Assembly (NCBI GenBank): GCA_036794395.1
Contig: DAIRGS010000042.1
Span: forward strand, 1-34,016
Direction: 5' to 3'
Length of the DNA: 34,016 bases
Source: DASXMX01 sp036794395
Lineage (GTDB): Bacteria > Planctomycetota > Phycisphaerae > Tepidisphaerales > Tepidisphaeraceae
Each line of letters starts with the position of its first letter. Within the stretch, counting starts at the first letter, position 1. Positions 23,368-31,716 of the stretch are shown piece by piece. The notes under the pieces are model-generated. The model was not told where the DNA came from. It ran no database searches and was given only the letters and a program-made list of their open reading frames with translations. Made by a program: the position numbers and the translations under genes.

Positions 23368-24383
23368 CCGAACCGTCCCGTGATGTAGTCCTCGGTCTGT
23401 TTCAGACGCGGGTTCTGGAAGATGTTCCCCGTTGGTCCGTATTCAATAAGACGGCCAAGGTACATAAACGCGGTGTAATCGCTGACACGGGCGGCCTGCT
23501 GCATGTTATGCGTCACGATCACCACAGTATATTTTCCGCGCAGCTCGTGGATCAGATCTTCCACTTTGGCCGTGGCGATCGGATCCAACGCCGAGCACGG
23601 CTCATCCATCAACAGAACCTCCGGCTCAGCCGCGATGGCCCGCGCGATGCACAGCCGCTGCTGCTGCCCGCCGGAAAGCCCGAAAGCGCTGGTGTGCAGC
23701 CGATCCTTCACCTCGTCCCACAGCGCTGCCCCACGCAATGACCGCTCACATACTTCGTGCAAGGTCGAACGATTCCGCTCCCCCGCGATCCGCCTGGCAT
23801 ATACGACATTTTCGAAGATCGACATCGGGAACGGGTTGGACTTCTGAAACACCATCCCAAGCCGTTTCCGCAATCCGATGATGTCGATGTTGCGGTTGTA
23901 AACGTCTTCCCCGCGAAACAGGATCCGCCCCTGCGTGCTGACCGTATCGATCAAATCGTTGAGGCGGTTGATGCTCCGCAGCAGCGTTGATTTCCCGCAA
24001 CCGCTCGGTCCGACAAGCGCCGTCACCTTCTGCGCCGCGATGGGCATGCTGATTTCGTGCAGCGCCTTATTCTTGCCATAGAAGAGGCAGAACTGTTCGA
24101 CCGAAAGCACGTGCGGCTCGGTGTAGATCTCCTCGTGAATATCCGCCGCATGAGTCCCTCCTATGCGTACAGCAGGCCGCGCGGGCGGTGGCGCGAGAGC
24201 GCCAGGGCCACCAGGCCGTCCCTGAGCCGTTAGCGCGCCAACCGCCGGCATGGCTTCCCGTCTCGAAACCGCCTCGGGCGCGCTACTCGCTGAAGAGGGT
24301 TTGTCATTATTCATGGGTGCAGGCATCTCCTTCAGCAGGGGCATCCGATCAGATGCAATCGGCCTTTTGACTCCTGAATTCAT
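23364..24383 (-). CDS. pstB: phosphate ABC transporter ATP-binding protein
   Basis: The ATPase of the high-affinity phosphate importer. Walker A GPSGCGKST, signature LSGGQQQRLCIARAI, Walker B VLLMDEPCSALDP, switch His in VIVTHNMQQAARVSD, and the PstB-typical GDVYNR-like segment. Start ATG 24383 has AGAGG 6 nt upstream and lies 15 nt after the pstA stop; total 339 residues. The ABC domain begins near residue 91, so there is an unusual ~90-residue N-terminal extension, disordered and rich in Pro, Ala, Ser and Gly; ordinary PstB proteins are about 250-270 residues. Internal Met codons at 14, 20, 24 and 45 could be alternative starts. It works in the inner-membrane Pst complex. Confidence 0.94.
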   Translation of the reverse strand: MNSGVKRPIASDRMPLLKEMPAPMNNDKPSSASSAPEAVSRREAMPAVGALTAQGRPGGPGALAPPPARPAVRIGGTHAADIHEEIYTEPHVLSVEQFCLFYGKNKALHEISMPIAAQKVTALVGPSGCGKSTLLRSINRLNDLIDTVSTQGRILFRGEDVYNRNIDIIGLRKRLGMVFQKSNPFPMSIFENVVYARRIAGERNRSTLHEVCERSLRGAALWDEVKDRLHTSAFGLSGGQQQRLCIARAIAAEPEVLLMDEPCSALDPIATAKVEDLIHELRGKYTVVIVTHNMQQAARVSDYTAFMYLGRLIEYGPTGNIFQNPRLKQTEDYITGRFG

Positions 24384-24397
24384 CTCACACCTCTTCC

Positions 24398-25261
24398 TTA
24401 CGCAGACTTCGTTTGCACCGACCGGGCAAAGAATCGGATGCCGAGGTTCAAGACAAAAATCATCGCGATCAACACGAGAATTCCTGCCCACGCCAGCCTT
24501 TGCTGCTCGGGATAAGGCGACGTTGCGTAGTCAAAAATCTGTTTGGTCAGTGATGGGAATGGCCTCGACGGGTCCAGCGTCAGATACGCGCTGCCCAGCG
24601 CCGTAAACAGGAGCGGAGCGGTTTCGCCCGCCACGCGCGCTATCGCCAGCATCACGCCCGTAATCACACTTCCGGTGGCTGCCGGCAGAACAACCGTCAG
24701 GATCGTGCGCGCCTTGGTAGCGCCCAAAGCGATTGAAGCCTCGCGATAGCTCTGCGGTACCAGCCGCAGCATCTCTTCAGTCGTGCGCGCCACGATCGGC
24801 ACCATAATGAACGCCAGCGCCACCGCCGCCGCGTATCCGCTGTGCTGGCCGATTGGCCGCACAACCAGCTCGTATCCAAGAATTCCCACCACAATGCTCG
24901 GCACCCCGCTCAGCACGTCGCAGATAAATCGCGCCGGAGTTGCGATGTATGAATTCGCCCCGTACTCCGACAGATAAATCCCCATCAGCATTCCCAGCGG
25001 AACCCCTACCCCGCTCGCCATCGCGATCATGATGACGGTCCCGATCAGCGCGTGCTTCATCCCGCCGGGATAGCCATCCATCCCGTTGGCGATCTGAACC
25101 TTCGTGAAAAAATCCAAACTCAGCGACGATGCCCCGATCGAAACCAGATAGCCCGTTACCAGCACCAGCAACACCAGGATCAGCGCAGTGAACCCGATGC
25201 ACAGCCCGTACATGAACTGGCTGTGTGCCCGGGTCATCTTGATGTAAAGCGCTCGCTCCAC
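24398..25261 (-). CDS. pstA: phosphate ABC transporter permease PstA
   Basis: A 287-residue inner-membrane permease with about six helices and the EAA-type loop LRLVPQSYREASIALGATKARTI. It forms the phosphate channel with PstC. The start codon is GTG at 25261, with AAAGGA 6 nt upstream; an ATG nine codons later is possible. Lies 61 nt downstream of pstC. Confidence 0.93.
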   Translation of the reverse strand: MERALYIKMTRAHSQFMYGLCIGFTALILVLLVLVTGYLVSIGASSLSLDFFTKVQIANGMDGYPGGMKHALIGTVIMIAMASGVGVPLGMLMGIYLSEYGANSYIATPARFICDVLSGVPSIVVGILGYELVVRPIGQHSGYAAAVALAFIMVPIVARTTEEMLRLVPQSYREASIALGATKARTILTVVLPAATGSVITGVMLAIARVAGETAPLLFTALGSAYLTLDPSRPFPSLTKQIFDYATSPYPEQQRLAWAGILVLIAMIFVLNLGIRFFARSVQTKSA

Positions 25262-25322
25262 TTCACGTCCTTTGCTTCGTCATCCACCGCTGGCGGCTTA
25301 ACGAATCGATTGCCCGCTGCAA

Positions 25323-26456
25323 CTACGCCGACCGGGCCGCCGACTTCCCGACCACGAGGTATCGGGCCACCACGTTAAAAACCAACGACATCACCAGCAG
25401 AATCAATGCGACTTCCGACAGCGCCGCCCTATGCATCTCCGTGCTCGCTTCGGCAAATTCGTTGGCCAGCAAGCTCGACATCGTCTGAGCCGGTGCAAAC
25501 AGCGACGCCCGAATCTGATTGTTATTCCCAATGACCATCGTGACGGCCATCGTCTCCCCCGCCGCCCGCGCTAACCCCAGCATCACCGCCCCAAACAAAC
25601 CCGCCCGGCTATATCTCAACATCTCCTTCGAGCTCTGCCACCATGTCGACCCCAGCGCCACCGTCCCCTCAATCTGCGCCCGTGGCACCGCCTTCAGCAC
25701 ATCCCGGCTGATCGCCGTCACAATCGGAACGATCATGATGGCCAACACCAAACCGCCGCAGAACATATCCCGGCCCGTCAGCGCAATATCCCGAACCAGC
25801 ACACTCCCGTTCGCCAGCGGCGTCTTGTCCTCAAACAGCCAATGCAACCACCCCGGGTTGCCCAACCCGTGATACACCGCTCCAAACCACCTCTCCACGT
25901 GCGACTGAAGAAACGGGGCCAGCACAAACAAACCCCACATCCCATAAGCAATCGACGGAATCGCCGCCAAAAACTCGATCAAGAACGAAATCGGCCCGGC
26001 TAATATTTTCGGCGCAATCCGAATCAGGAACAAAGCCGCCCCAAAGCTCAACGGCACCGCAAACACCAACGCCAGCAACGAGCTAAAAGTCGTCCCAAAA
26101 ATCACCGGCAGCGCGCCGAACGCCGGTGCGATCGTCTGCATTGCCGTGTTGCCATCCTCATCGATCATCGAATTTCCCGAAGCGTCCTTCTTCGGAACTT
26201 CCAAGGTGTTGGGCCGCCACTCGCTACTGACCAAAAATCGCAATCCAAATTCGCGAATGGATGGCATCGACGCATACGCCATCACGACGACCAATGCCGC
26301 CAGCATGAGAATCACCAGCACGGCCGCCCCGGAGCACAGCATGCTGAGGACAATATCGCCCCCGAAGCGCACGCCAGGCCGAATCAGCGATCCGCGACTC
26401 TCGCCCGGACGCTGCGTCACAAATTCCATCACCGGCCCAACAATTGGTTCGGACAT
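25323..26456 (-). CDS. pstC: phosphate ABC transporter permease PstC
   Basis: A 377-residue permease, longer than a typical PstC (~310) because a ~60-residue periplasmic loop (STWRP-like SSEWRPNTLEVPKKDASGNS) separates helices 1 and 2. Loop-type motif VPRAQIEGTVALGSTWWQS is the EAA equivalent. Start ATG 26456 has weak AAAGA upstream. It is separated from pstS by 210 nt with a palindromic repeat. Confidence 0.93.
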   Translation of the reverse strand: MSEPIVGPVMEFVTQRPGESRGSLIRPGVRFGGDIVLSMLCSGAAVLVILMLAALVVVMAYASMPSIREFGLRFLVSSEWRPNTLEVPKKDASGNSMIDEDGNTAMQTIAPAFGALPVIFGTTFSSLLALVFAVPLSFGAALFLIRIAPKILAGPISFLIEFLAAIPSIAYGMWGLFVLAPFLQSHVERWFGAVYHGLGNPGWLHWLFEDKTPLANGSVLVRDIALTGRDMFCGGLVLAIMIVPIVTAISRDVLKAVPRAQIEGTVALGSTWWQSSKEMLRYSRAGLFGAVMLGLARAAGETMAVTMVIGNNNQIRASLFAPAQTMSSLLANEFAEASTEMHRAALSEVALILLVMSLVFNVVARYLVVGKSAARSA

Positions 26457-26540
26457 TTCTTTAATCCGATTGTGACAGGTGCCTTGCCCCGGTCGTCCTC
26501 GACTGACGGAAGCAAGGCCCTGACTCGAACGACATACGAC

Positions 26541-26650
26541 TCACCACGGAGACACCCAGATCACAGAGCAAATCCTCCTCATGCATCGACTTCTCCGTGT
26601 CCTCTCTTCGAGCCTGAGCCTCAGAGCCGAAGGCCGTGCCTCCGTGGTGA
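26541..26650. repeat. intergenic inverted repeat between pstS and pstC
   Basis: Arms 26541-26555 (TCACCACGGAGACAC) and 26636-26650 (GTGCCTCCGTGGTGA) differ at one of 15 positions, with further CTCCGTGTCC/CACAGAG pieces inside. It is of the same class as 3039-3181 and 21558-21885. Stop of pstS is 16 nt away, so the repeat may lower pstC expression relative to pstS. Confidence 0.8.
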
Positions 26651-26666
26651 ATAATCTGTTGACCGC

Positions 26667-27743
26667 TTACTTGGCCGCGGCCACGCCCGCGATCGTCAGG
26701 CTCTGACCCTTGTAAGTGATTTCCTTCAGCGCGCTTTCCACCTTCTTCTGAACCGCGGGGCTCAGCGGTGCATAATCCAAATCAGCCGCCAGTTTTTCCC
26801 CATCGTGGGTCGCCCACCACAGGAAGTCGGCCAGGGTTTGAGCCTGCTCGCGCGTCTTCACGTTGTTCAGGTCCTTGTACACAATCAGGTAGGTGAACGA
26901 CGAAATCGGATAGGCATCATCGCCGGCCTGGTTCCAGATGTTGGCATGGACAACATTGCCCTTCATCTCGCCCACCGCACCCTCGCCGGCCATGGAAACC
27001 GACTGCGGCGAAGCCTTAACGAACTTCCCACTCTTATTCTGCACCGACCCATACATAATGCTGTTCTTGTCGGCGAAGTTCTGTTCGAGATAGCCGATCG
27101 AGCCGTTAGTCTGCTGGATGACCTGGGCAACGCCCGCGTTACCCTTGCCCCCCTGCCCGAGCGGCCACTTCACGTCTTTGCCCGTTCCGATCGAGTTTTT
27201 GAATTCCGGGCTCTGCGTCGCAAGATAATTCGTAAACACGAAATTCGTTCCGCTTCCGTCCGTGCGGTAAGCCGGGGTAATCGGCGAAGCGGGTAACTGC
27301 ACGCCCGGATTCAGCGCCACGATCTTTGGATCGTTCCACTTGTTGATGGTCCCCATGTAAATCCCCGCCAACACCGGCCCGCTGAAATTCAATGCAACCT
27401 TCACCCCAGGCACGTTGTAAGCCGGCACCACCCCGCCCGAGCACGATGGCACTTCAACGATATTGGCATCGCCACCCAGCGCCGCGATTTCCGGCTTGCT
27501 CAATGGCGCATCCGAACCGGCAAAGTCCACCGTCTTCTGCGTGATCCCCTTGATACCCCCGCCCGAACCGATCCCCTGATAATCAATCTTCACATCCGGA
27601 TGCAGCTTCTGAAATTCACCCACCCACCGCTCGTACAACGGCTGCGGGAACGTCGCCCCCGACCCTTGCAGCCGCACATCCGCTCCCGCCACTGACCCAC
27701 CCAAAGCGACCGCCGCTAAAGCCGATCGAATAAAACCCTTCAT
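26667..27743 (-). CDS. pstS: phosphate-binding protein PstS
   Basis: A 358-residue periplasmic phosphate-binding protein with signal peptide MKGFIRSALAAVALGGSVA, no lipobox. Binding-site segments: GSGATFPQPLYERW (phosphate-contacting Thr/Ser), YQGIGSGGGIKGI, DFAGSDAPLS and RTDGSGTNFVFTNYL. GGAG lies 8 nt before the ATG. A candidate Pho box lies ~60 nt upstream. First gene of the pst-pho cluster. Confidence 0.95.
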   Translation of the reverse strand: MKGFIRSALAAVALGGSVAGADVRLQGSGATFPQPLYERWVGEFQKLHPDVKIDYQGIGSGGGIKGITQKTVDFAGSDAPLSKPEIAALGGDANIVEVPSCSGGVVPAYNVPGVKVALNFSGPVLAGIYMGTINKWNDPKIVALNPGVQLPASPITPAYRTDGSGTNFVFTNYLATQSPEFKNSIGTGKDVKWPLGQGGKGNAGVAQVIQQTNGSIGYLEQNFADKNSIMYGSVQNKSGKFVKASPQSVSMAGEGAVGEMKGNVVHANIWNQAGDDAYPISSFTYLIVYKDLNNVKTREQAQTLADFLWWATHDGEKLAADLDYAPLSPAVQKKVESALKEITYKGQSLTIAGVAAAK

Positions 27744-27802
27744 GTCCGTGTCTCCGTCTAGATGCCCCTTTTTCTCATTTCCCGGGCAGGACGGTAGACT
27801 AG

Positions 27803-27835
27803 CTACGTTAAGGTTCTACTAAGATTGCGCTTAGC
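27803..27835 (-). promoter_or_regulatory. candidate Pho box upstream of pstS
   Basis: Three 11-nt units on the minus strand: GCTAAGCGCAA, TCTTAGTAGAA and CCTTAACGTAG (27835 to 27803). The shared CTTA/CTAA at an 11-nt period matches the one-turn direct-repeat spacing of PhoB binding sites, though the letters differ from E. coli. It is inference that PhoB at 21902 binds here. Confidence 0.5.
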
Positions 27836-27923
27836 CGGGTGTAAGCGGTCGTTCGACGTACAGCGTGTCCGCAAGAGACGTCGTTCGTTGCTAAACATGC
27901 GGCGCGAAATCGTATGGGTAAAT

Positions 27924-28865
27924 TTAGAATTCAAAAACCAGGCTGGTCACGATCCCCCATCGGAACTCATCTCGTGCCCGTTTATCGATTGGGAAGACAT
28001 ATCCCAGCCCCAATCGCGGTTGCAGCTGGCCGATAGACTCCAAGTTGAATCGGACGCCGAGGGTGCCGCTTAGATTGTTGTGACCCGCATCTTCCTTATT
28101 CAGTCCTGTCTCGCCCTTGAGCTCGAGGATCGGAATAATTCGCTCTGTGCCCGGAAATCTCACGTCATTGCGTTCAAACGAATATCCCAGGACCGCGGCG
28201 TACTCAAAGGTGTGCTTGCCACCATCGGGGGCAGACCCGAACAAAAACGAGTACCCCAGAACGGTTTGCACGCTGAAATGCTCTCCCAGCCGAAGATCAT
28301 CGATCAGCTTCGGCACCAGTTCTGTATTCTTGCTGACCGGCGAATGGGTTGGGATACCCACTTCAAAACCGACCACCACCGTATTATCCAGAAATTCATT
28401 TGACGATACGAACTCGTAAATCGGGTGGCGCGCACCGATCGAAATGTTGCCAATGCCTTCCGAGCGGTCATGACCGAACTTCCCCGAAGTCGGATCAAAA
28501 ATTCGCGAAGTATTTCGCGAATACGGCAACTCCAGCTCGAGCGTTAGAAGCCCGAAGGATTTCTCAATTTCGGCTTTGGCGTCATCAGCAATATTTCCCC
28601 GACCTTCCTGGTGGACCCAGTCAATTCGAAGTTCATTATCAACGTCCGTTTCGTCCACGCGAAACGGCTCTGGAAACCAGAACTGTCCATACCGTCTGCG
28701 GCCGTCCATCAACCCAAATGGCCCGTAACGCGAGTTGCCAGCCGGCCAAAGCGCAACTGCCTGCGTCCCCGATTCACCTGTGATGCTTGCTGGCGATGTC
28801 TGACCAATACCGGCCAAAGCAATCACGGCCAACACGACGCGGTGATAAATCGAACGCATATCCAT
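27924..28865 (-). CDS. outer-membrane beta-barrel protein, putative transporter
   Basis: A 313-residue exported protein. Signal peptide HRVVLAVIALAGIGQTSPA, then alternating beta strands of a barrel, e.g. NELRIDWVHQEG, LLTLELELPYSR, DNTVVVGFEVGIPTHSP, SVQTVLGYSFLFGS, and a C-terminal WGIVTSLVFEF ending in Phe as outer-membrane proteins do. It resembles the uncharacterised 'transporter'/MetA-like barrel families. ATGs at 28865 and 28859 are both possible. It sits upstream of pstS on the same strand, 180 nt away; whether it helps phosphate entry is inference. Confidence 0.65.
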   Translation of the reverse strand: MDMRSIYHRVVLAVIALAGIGQTSPASITGESGTQAVALWPAGNSRYGPFGLMDGRRRYGQFWFPEPFRVDETDVDNELRIDWVHQEGRGNIADDAKAEIEKSFGLLTLELELPYSRNTSRIFDPTSGKFGHDRSEGIGNISIGARHPIYEFVSSNEFLDNTVVVGFEVGIPTHSPVSKNTELVPKLIDDLRLGEHFSVQTVLGYSFLFGSAPDGGKHTFEYAAVLGYSFERNDVRFPGTERIIPILELKGETGLNKEDAGHNNLSGTLGVRFNLESIGQLQPRLGLGYVFPIDKRARDEFRWGIVTSLVFEF

Positions 28866-28944
28866 GATGGAACCCGGTCCTTTCGGCTAACGCGCGCCGG
28901 CCTGCCAGACTGGCCCAACAACGTGCCTTCTGGCGATGACAGAG

Positions 28945-29130
28945 CCCGGTTGGTGCGCGTCCGGTAGGCGCACCAACTCCTGGCTCGATAAAAAGCTGAG
29001 ATGACGGGCAAACAAAGTTGCCAAGGAACATCGCGGGCGGGATAATGCGCTTGCGTGATGGCCCTAATCCGGTCGTCGCCAGTGAGGGCGGTCGGAAGAC
29101 TTTAGCGAGAATCCGACCGCCTCTTTTTTA
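28945..29130 (+). ncRNA. candidate structured RNA ending in an orphan terminator
   Basis: The 484-nt gap 28866-29349 holds no convincing gene. On the plus strand GAGCC...GGCTC encloses a strong hairpin TTGGTGCGC/GCGCACCAA (28954-28979), then GGCAA/TTGCC-type and other stems, then the intrinsic terminator at 29087-29130. No plus-strand gene exists within 9 kb upstream, so a short independent transcript is the simplest explanation. It matches no riboswitch class I recognise. Confidence 0.35.
29087..29130 (+). terminator. strong intrinsic terminator
   Basis: Stem GGCGGTCGGA (29087-29096) and TCCGACCGCC (29112-29121), 10 bp perfect with a 15-nt loop, followed by TCTTTTTTA. Only the plus strand has the T-run. 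Confidence 0.8.
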
Positions 29131-29142
29131 CGGAAATCTTAG

Positions 29143-29172
29143 TTGAGACTTAATCTCATCTGAAAATAGCAT
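29143..29172 (+). promoter_or_regulatory. promoter with Fur-like box
   Basis: TGAGA-CTTAA-TCTCA at 29144-29158 has the TGAGA-n5-TCTCA layout of a 7-1-7 Fur site. It overlaps a possible -35 TTGAGA (29143-29148), with TAGCAT (29167-29172) 18 nt on as -10. A repressor here would block the promoter of the heme-domain gene at 29350. Confidence 0.45.
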
Positions 29173-29349
29173 GGCGAATTAAGTTGTCAAGGGTTGTTTC
29201 CGCATGGAAAAATGCGATGCGGAATTGACCCCTTGTGGCACGGAAAACGAAGTACGCATATTCATGTCGGCGGATCTGTCGCCTGCACAAATGGCTCGCC
29301 ATCGGCAGCGATCATCACGAATTCACTTCACGACTGTAACTGTTATCAC

Positions 29350-31047
29350 ATGACTAAAAGCTCAACTCGCTTGCTGGCTGCTTCCCTTCTTGTGTTGGTT
29401 ATTGGCGCGGGCGTTTCCGCTCAATCCACCCGCCCCGCCCCGCGCGACAGATACCGCACTTTTGCGATGGTTCACCAGGGTGATGCCGAAGCAGGAAAGA
29501 AGCTTTTCCTCGAGCCCCAAAAAATCGCCTGCGCAAACTGCCATACCGTCGATGGCAAGGGCGGCAAGGCGGGCCCCGACCTATTTGCAATCGGCGACAA
29601 ATTTGGCCGCGATGATCTGATTGAGCAGGTCCTTGAACCCTCCAAAACCATCGCGGTCGGATACAGCAACACCATCATCCGCACCAAATCCGGCGACACG
29701 TTTCAGGGTATCGTCAAAGAATCCACCGAACAGTCGATTGGCCTAATGGGCGCGGATGGAAAGCTCATCCAAGTCAAAACCGCTGACATCGATCAGAAGC
29801 GCACCTCAGATGTCTCCCTCATGCCCGAAGGCCTCGAAGCCACCCTCACCCAGCAGCAGTTCGCCGATCTGATCTCCTACCTCACCACCCTCAAGGCCCC
29901 ACAATCCACCGTCGCCCTCTTTCACGGCCAGCCGCTCGAAATTCCCTCGCTGAAAACCCCCGTCGCCCTCAAACAGATCAATTCCCGCGCCAATTCCTTC
30001 AAACATCCCGTGTGGTTCGGCGCCATTCCCGGTCTGGCCGACTCGTACCTCGTTCTCGAACACGAAACCGGTACCATCTGGCTCTTCCACAAAACCGCCA
30101 CCGAAGAAACCAAAACTCCCTTCCTTCAGGTCGGCAAGTTCGTCAAAGGCACCAACGGCCTCACCGGATTTGTCTTCCATCCCAAGTTTACCGAGAACCG
30201 CAAGTATTACCTTGTCAACCACACGACCGAAGGCAATGGCTTCGCCACCTACATCATGCAGGGCGTCGCCTCACCCGATTTCAAAACCGACTCAGGCCAG
30301 CCACTGAAGGAAATCCTCCCGATCCATTCCCTCACCAACGACCATCCGGGCGGCAGCCTCGCTTTCGGACCCGACGGGTATCTCTATGTGGGAATGGGCG
30401 ACTCCGGCCCCCAGGGCGATGCCGACCACAAAGGCCAGAACCTCTCGATCATGCAGGCCAAAATCCACCGCATTGATGTCGATCATCCCGACGCCGGCAA
30501 AGGCTACTCGGTCCCCAAAGACAATCCCTTCGTCAATAAGCCCGGCGTCTGCCCGGAAACCTGGGCGTACGGCCTCCGCGAACCCTGGCGCTTCAGCTTC
30601 GATCCCCTCACCGGTGACTTCTGGGTCGCAGACATCGGCCAGGACCTCTACGAAGAAATCGACATCGTCCACAAAGGCGAAAACTACGGCTGGAGTGTCT
30701 ACGAAGGCTTCGAACGCTTCTCAAACAAAACCCGCCGCGACAACGAAACCTACGTTCCCCCGCTCTTCACCTACACCCGCAAGTATGGCCAATCCGTCAC
30801 CGGCGGCTACGTCTACCGCGCCAATCCCAAGTCCAGCTTCTACGGCGCCTACATCTTCGGCGATTACCAGCAAAAACGTCTCTTCGCCCTGACCCAGAAA
30901 AATGGCTCCCTCGACAAGGTCCGCGTTCTGACCAGGACCACCCAATCCGTCGTCTCCATTGGCCAGGACGCCATGGGCGAAATCTACTACGTCGGGTACG
31001 AGGGGAATATCTACAAACTGGATCTGGAGTCGAGCCGGTTTGAGTGA
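29350..31047 (+). CDS. exported cytochrome c / glucose-sorbosone dehydrogenase fusion
   Basis: A 565-residue periplasmic protein. Signal peptide to about residue 24 (LLVLVIGAGVSAQ), TRPAP mature start. Residues ~44-190 are a heme c domain: CANCH at 61-65, then GPDLFAIGDKF and the planctomycete-type GDTFQGIVKESTEQSIGLMG segment and LISYLTTLK. Residues ~200-560 are a GSDH beta-propeller: FHPKFTENRKYYLVNHT, DHPGGSLAFGPDGYLYVGMG, ETWAYGLREPWRFSFDP, FWVADIGQDLYEEIDIV and GGYVYR. Such enzymes oxidise sugars with PQQ and pass electrons to the attached heme. The open frame begins at 29194 but the ATG at 29350 gives the signal peptide. A long ~170-nt leader follows the Fur-like promoter. Confidence 0.88.
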   Translation: MTKSSTRLLAASLLVLVIGAGVSAQSTRPAPRDRYRTFAMVHQGDAEAGKKLFLEPQKIACANCHTVDGKGGKAGPDLFAIGDKFGRDDLIEQVLEPSKTIAVGYSNTIIRTKSGDTFQGIVKESTEQSIGLMGADGKLIQVKTADIDQKRTSDVSLMPEGLEATLTQQQFADLISYLTTLKAPQSTVALFHGQPLEIPSLKTPVALKQINSRANSFKHPVWFGAIPGLADSYLVLEHETGTIWLFHKTATEETKTPFLQVGKFVKGTNGLTGFVFHPKFTENRKYYLVNHTTEGNGFATYIMQGVASPDFKTDSGQPLKEILPIHSLTNDHPGGSLAFGPDGYLYVGMGDSGPQGDADHKGQNLSIMQAKIHRIDVDHPDAGKGYSVPKDNPFVNKPGVCPETWAYGLREPWRFSFDPLTGDFWVADIGQDLYEEIDIVHKGENYGWSVYEGFERFSNKTRRDNETYVPPLFTYTRKYGQSVTGGYVYRANPKSSFYGAYIFGDYQQKRLFALTQKNGSLDKVRVLTRTTQSVVSIGQDAMGEIYYVGYEGNIYKLDLESSRFE

Positions 31048-31098
31048 AGTCCGGAGAGGGAGTTTTCGTTTCCCCTGCTTGGTGGGTCCGTCCATGTC

Positions 31099-31164
31099 TC
31101 AGGTCGCATAATTCACTACGTAGAGAGGCATTGGACTGCCTTCAATGCTGACGAATTCAAACAT
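31099..31164 (-). pseudogene. possible gene remnant
   Basis: A 21-codon frame, MFEFVSIEGSPMPLYVVNYA plus T, with protein-like composition; the same frame is open upstream to 31209 (SFCIHRRWKVVK) but has no start. It may be the 3' end of a decayed gene. The rest of 31048-31324 shows nothing I can support. Confidence 0.2.
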
Positions 31165-31324
31165 TTTGACAACTTTCCAGCGCCTGTGGATACAAAAACT
31201 TCGTTGCGTTATTTATGGCCGTATACCGGGTGTTTGGCCCATTACCGATGCAAAATGTGGATATGGTTATCCCATCGCCAGCTGATGCTCATTTCTCGAT
31301 AAACCGACCTGCCCAAAGCCATGC

Positions 31325-31651
31325 TCACACAATTGGGACAAAAAGTAGCCAATGCCACCATCCCTTCGTGACCAACGTCCCAGCAATGAATACGACAAGA
31401 AGGACCGCCACGCCTTGGAACACGTATTTCGCAGTGGCAGGACCGGGAATCAAATTGCGCTTGCGGCGGGGTCGTTTCGGTACGCGCGCTGTAGGAGCGG
31501 ATCGAGATCGCTCTGAATGAAGGCGCTTACCTTCCGGACTTACAGTCCAGATTTTGCAACATTGAAAGGATTGCCACTCATAGCCATAGGTGGCGCGTTT
31601 CGGAAGATGGATTTTTCTACCGCAGTCGCAATGGCGGGCGAGATGTGGCAT
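31325..31651 (-). CDS. small membrane protein with N-terminal cysteines
   Basis: A 108-residue protein. The N-terminus has CDCG and later FQCC (Cys 8, 10, 31, 32), possibly a small metal site as in zinc-ribbon-like planctomycete proteins. A very basic linker (VPKRPRRKRN) precedes one helix (VFQGVAVLLVVFIAGTLV) and a Trp-rich end. GGAG lies 4 nt before ATG 31651. Function unknown. Confidence 0.5.
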   Translation of the reverse strand: MPHLARHCDCGRKIHLPKRATYGYEWQSFQCCKIWTVSPEGKRLHSERSRSAPTARVPKRPRRKRNLIPGPATAKYVFQGVAVLLVVFIAGTLVTKGWWHWLLFVPIV

Positions 31652-31716
31652 CGGACTCCGTGGAAGCAATCAAATAATGCGCCGATGGGGAAGTCAATCG
31701 TGGGCGAGCGCTAGCA

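Noticed and set aside
28774..29031. 85-codon minus-strand frame upstream of the barrel protein
   Set aside because: Arg/Cys-rich with no domain; overlaps the structured intergenic region and the signal peptide of the next gene.
28990..29040. c-di-GMP (GEMM) or cobalamin riboswitch
   Set aside because: GGGCAAAC resembles GEMM, but the partner segments and the GCCACTG-type cobalamin box are missing.
31215..31520. Plus-strand 101-codon frame
   Set aside because: Opposite the better-supported membrane protein at 31325-31651, with no ribosome site and no domain.
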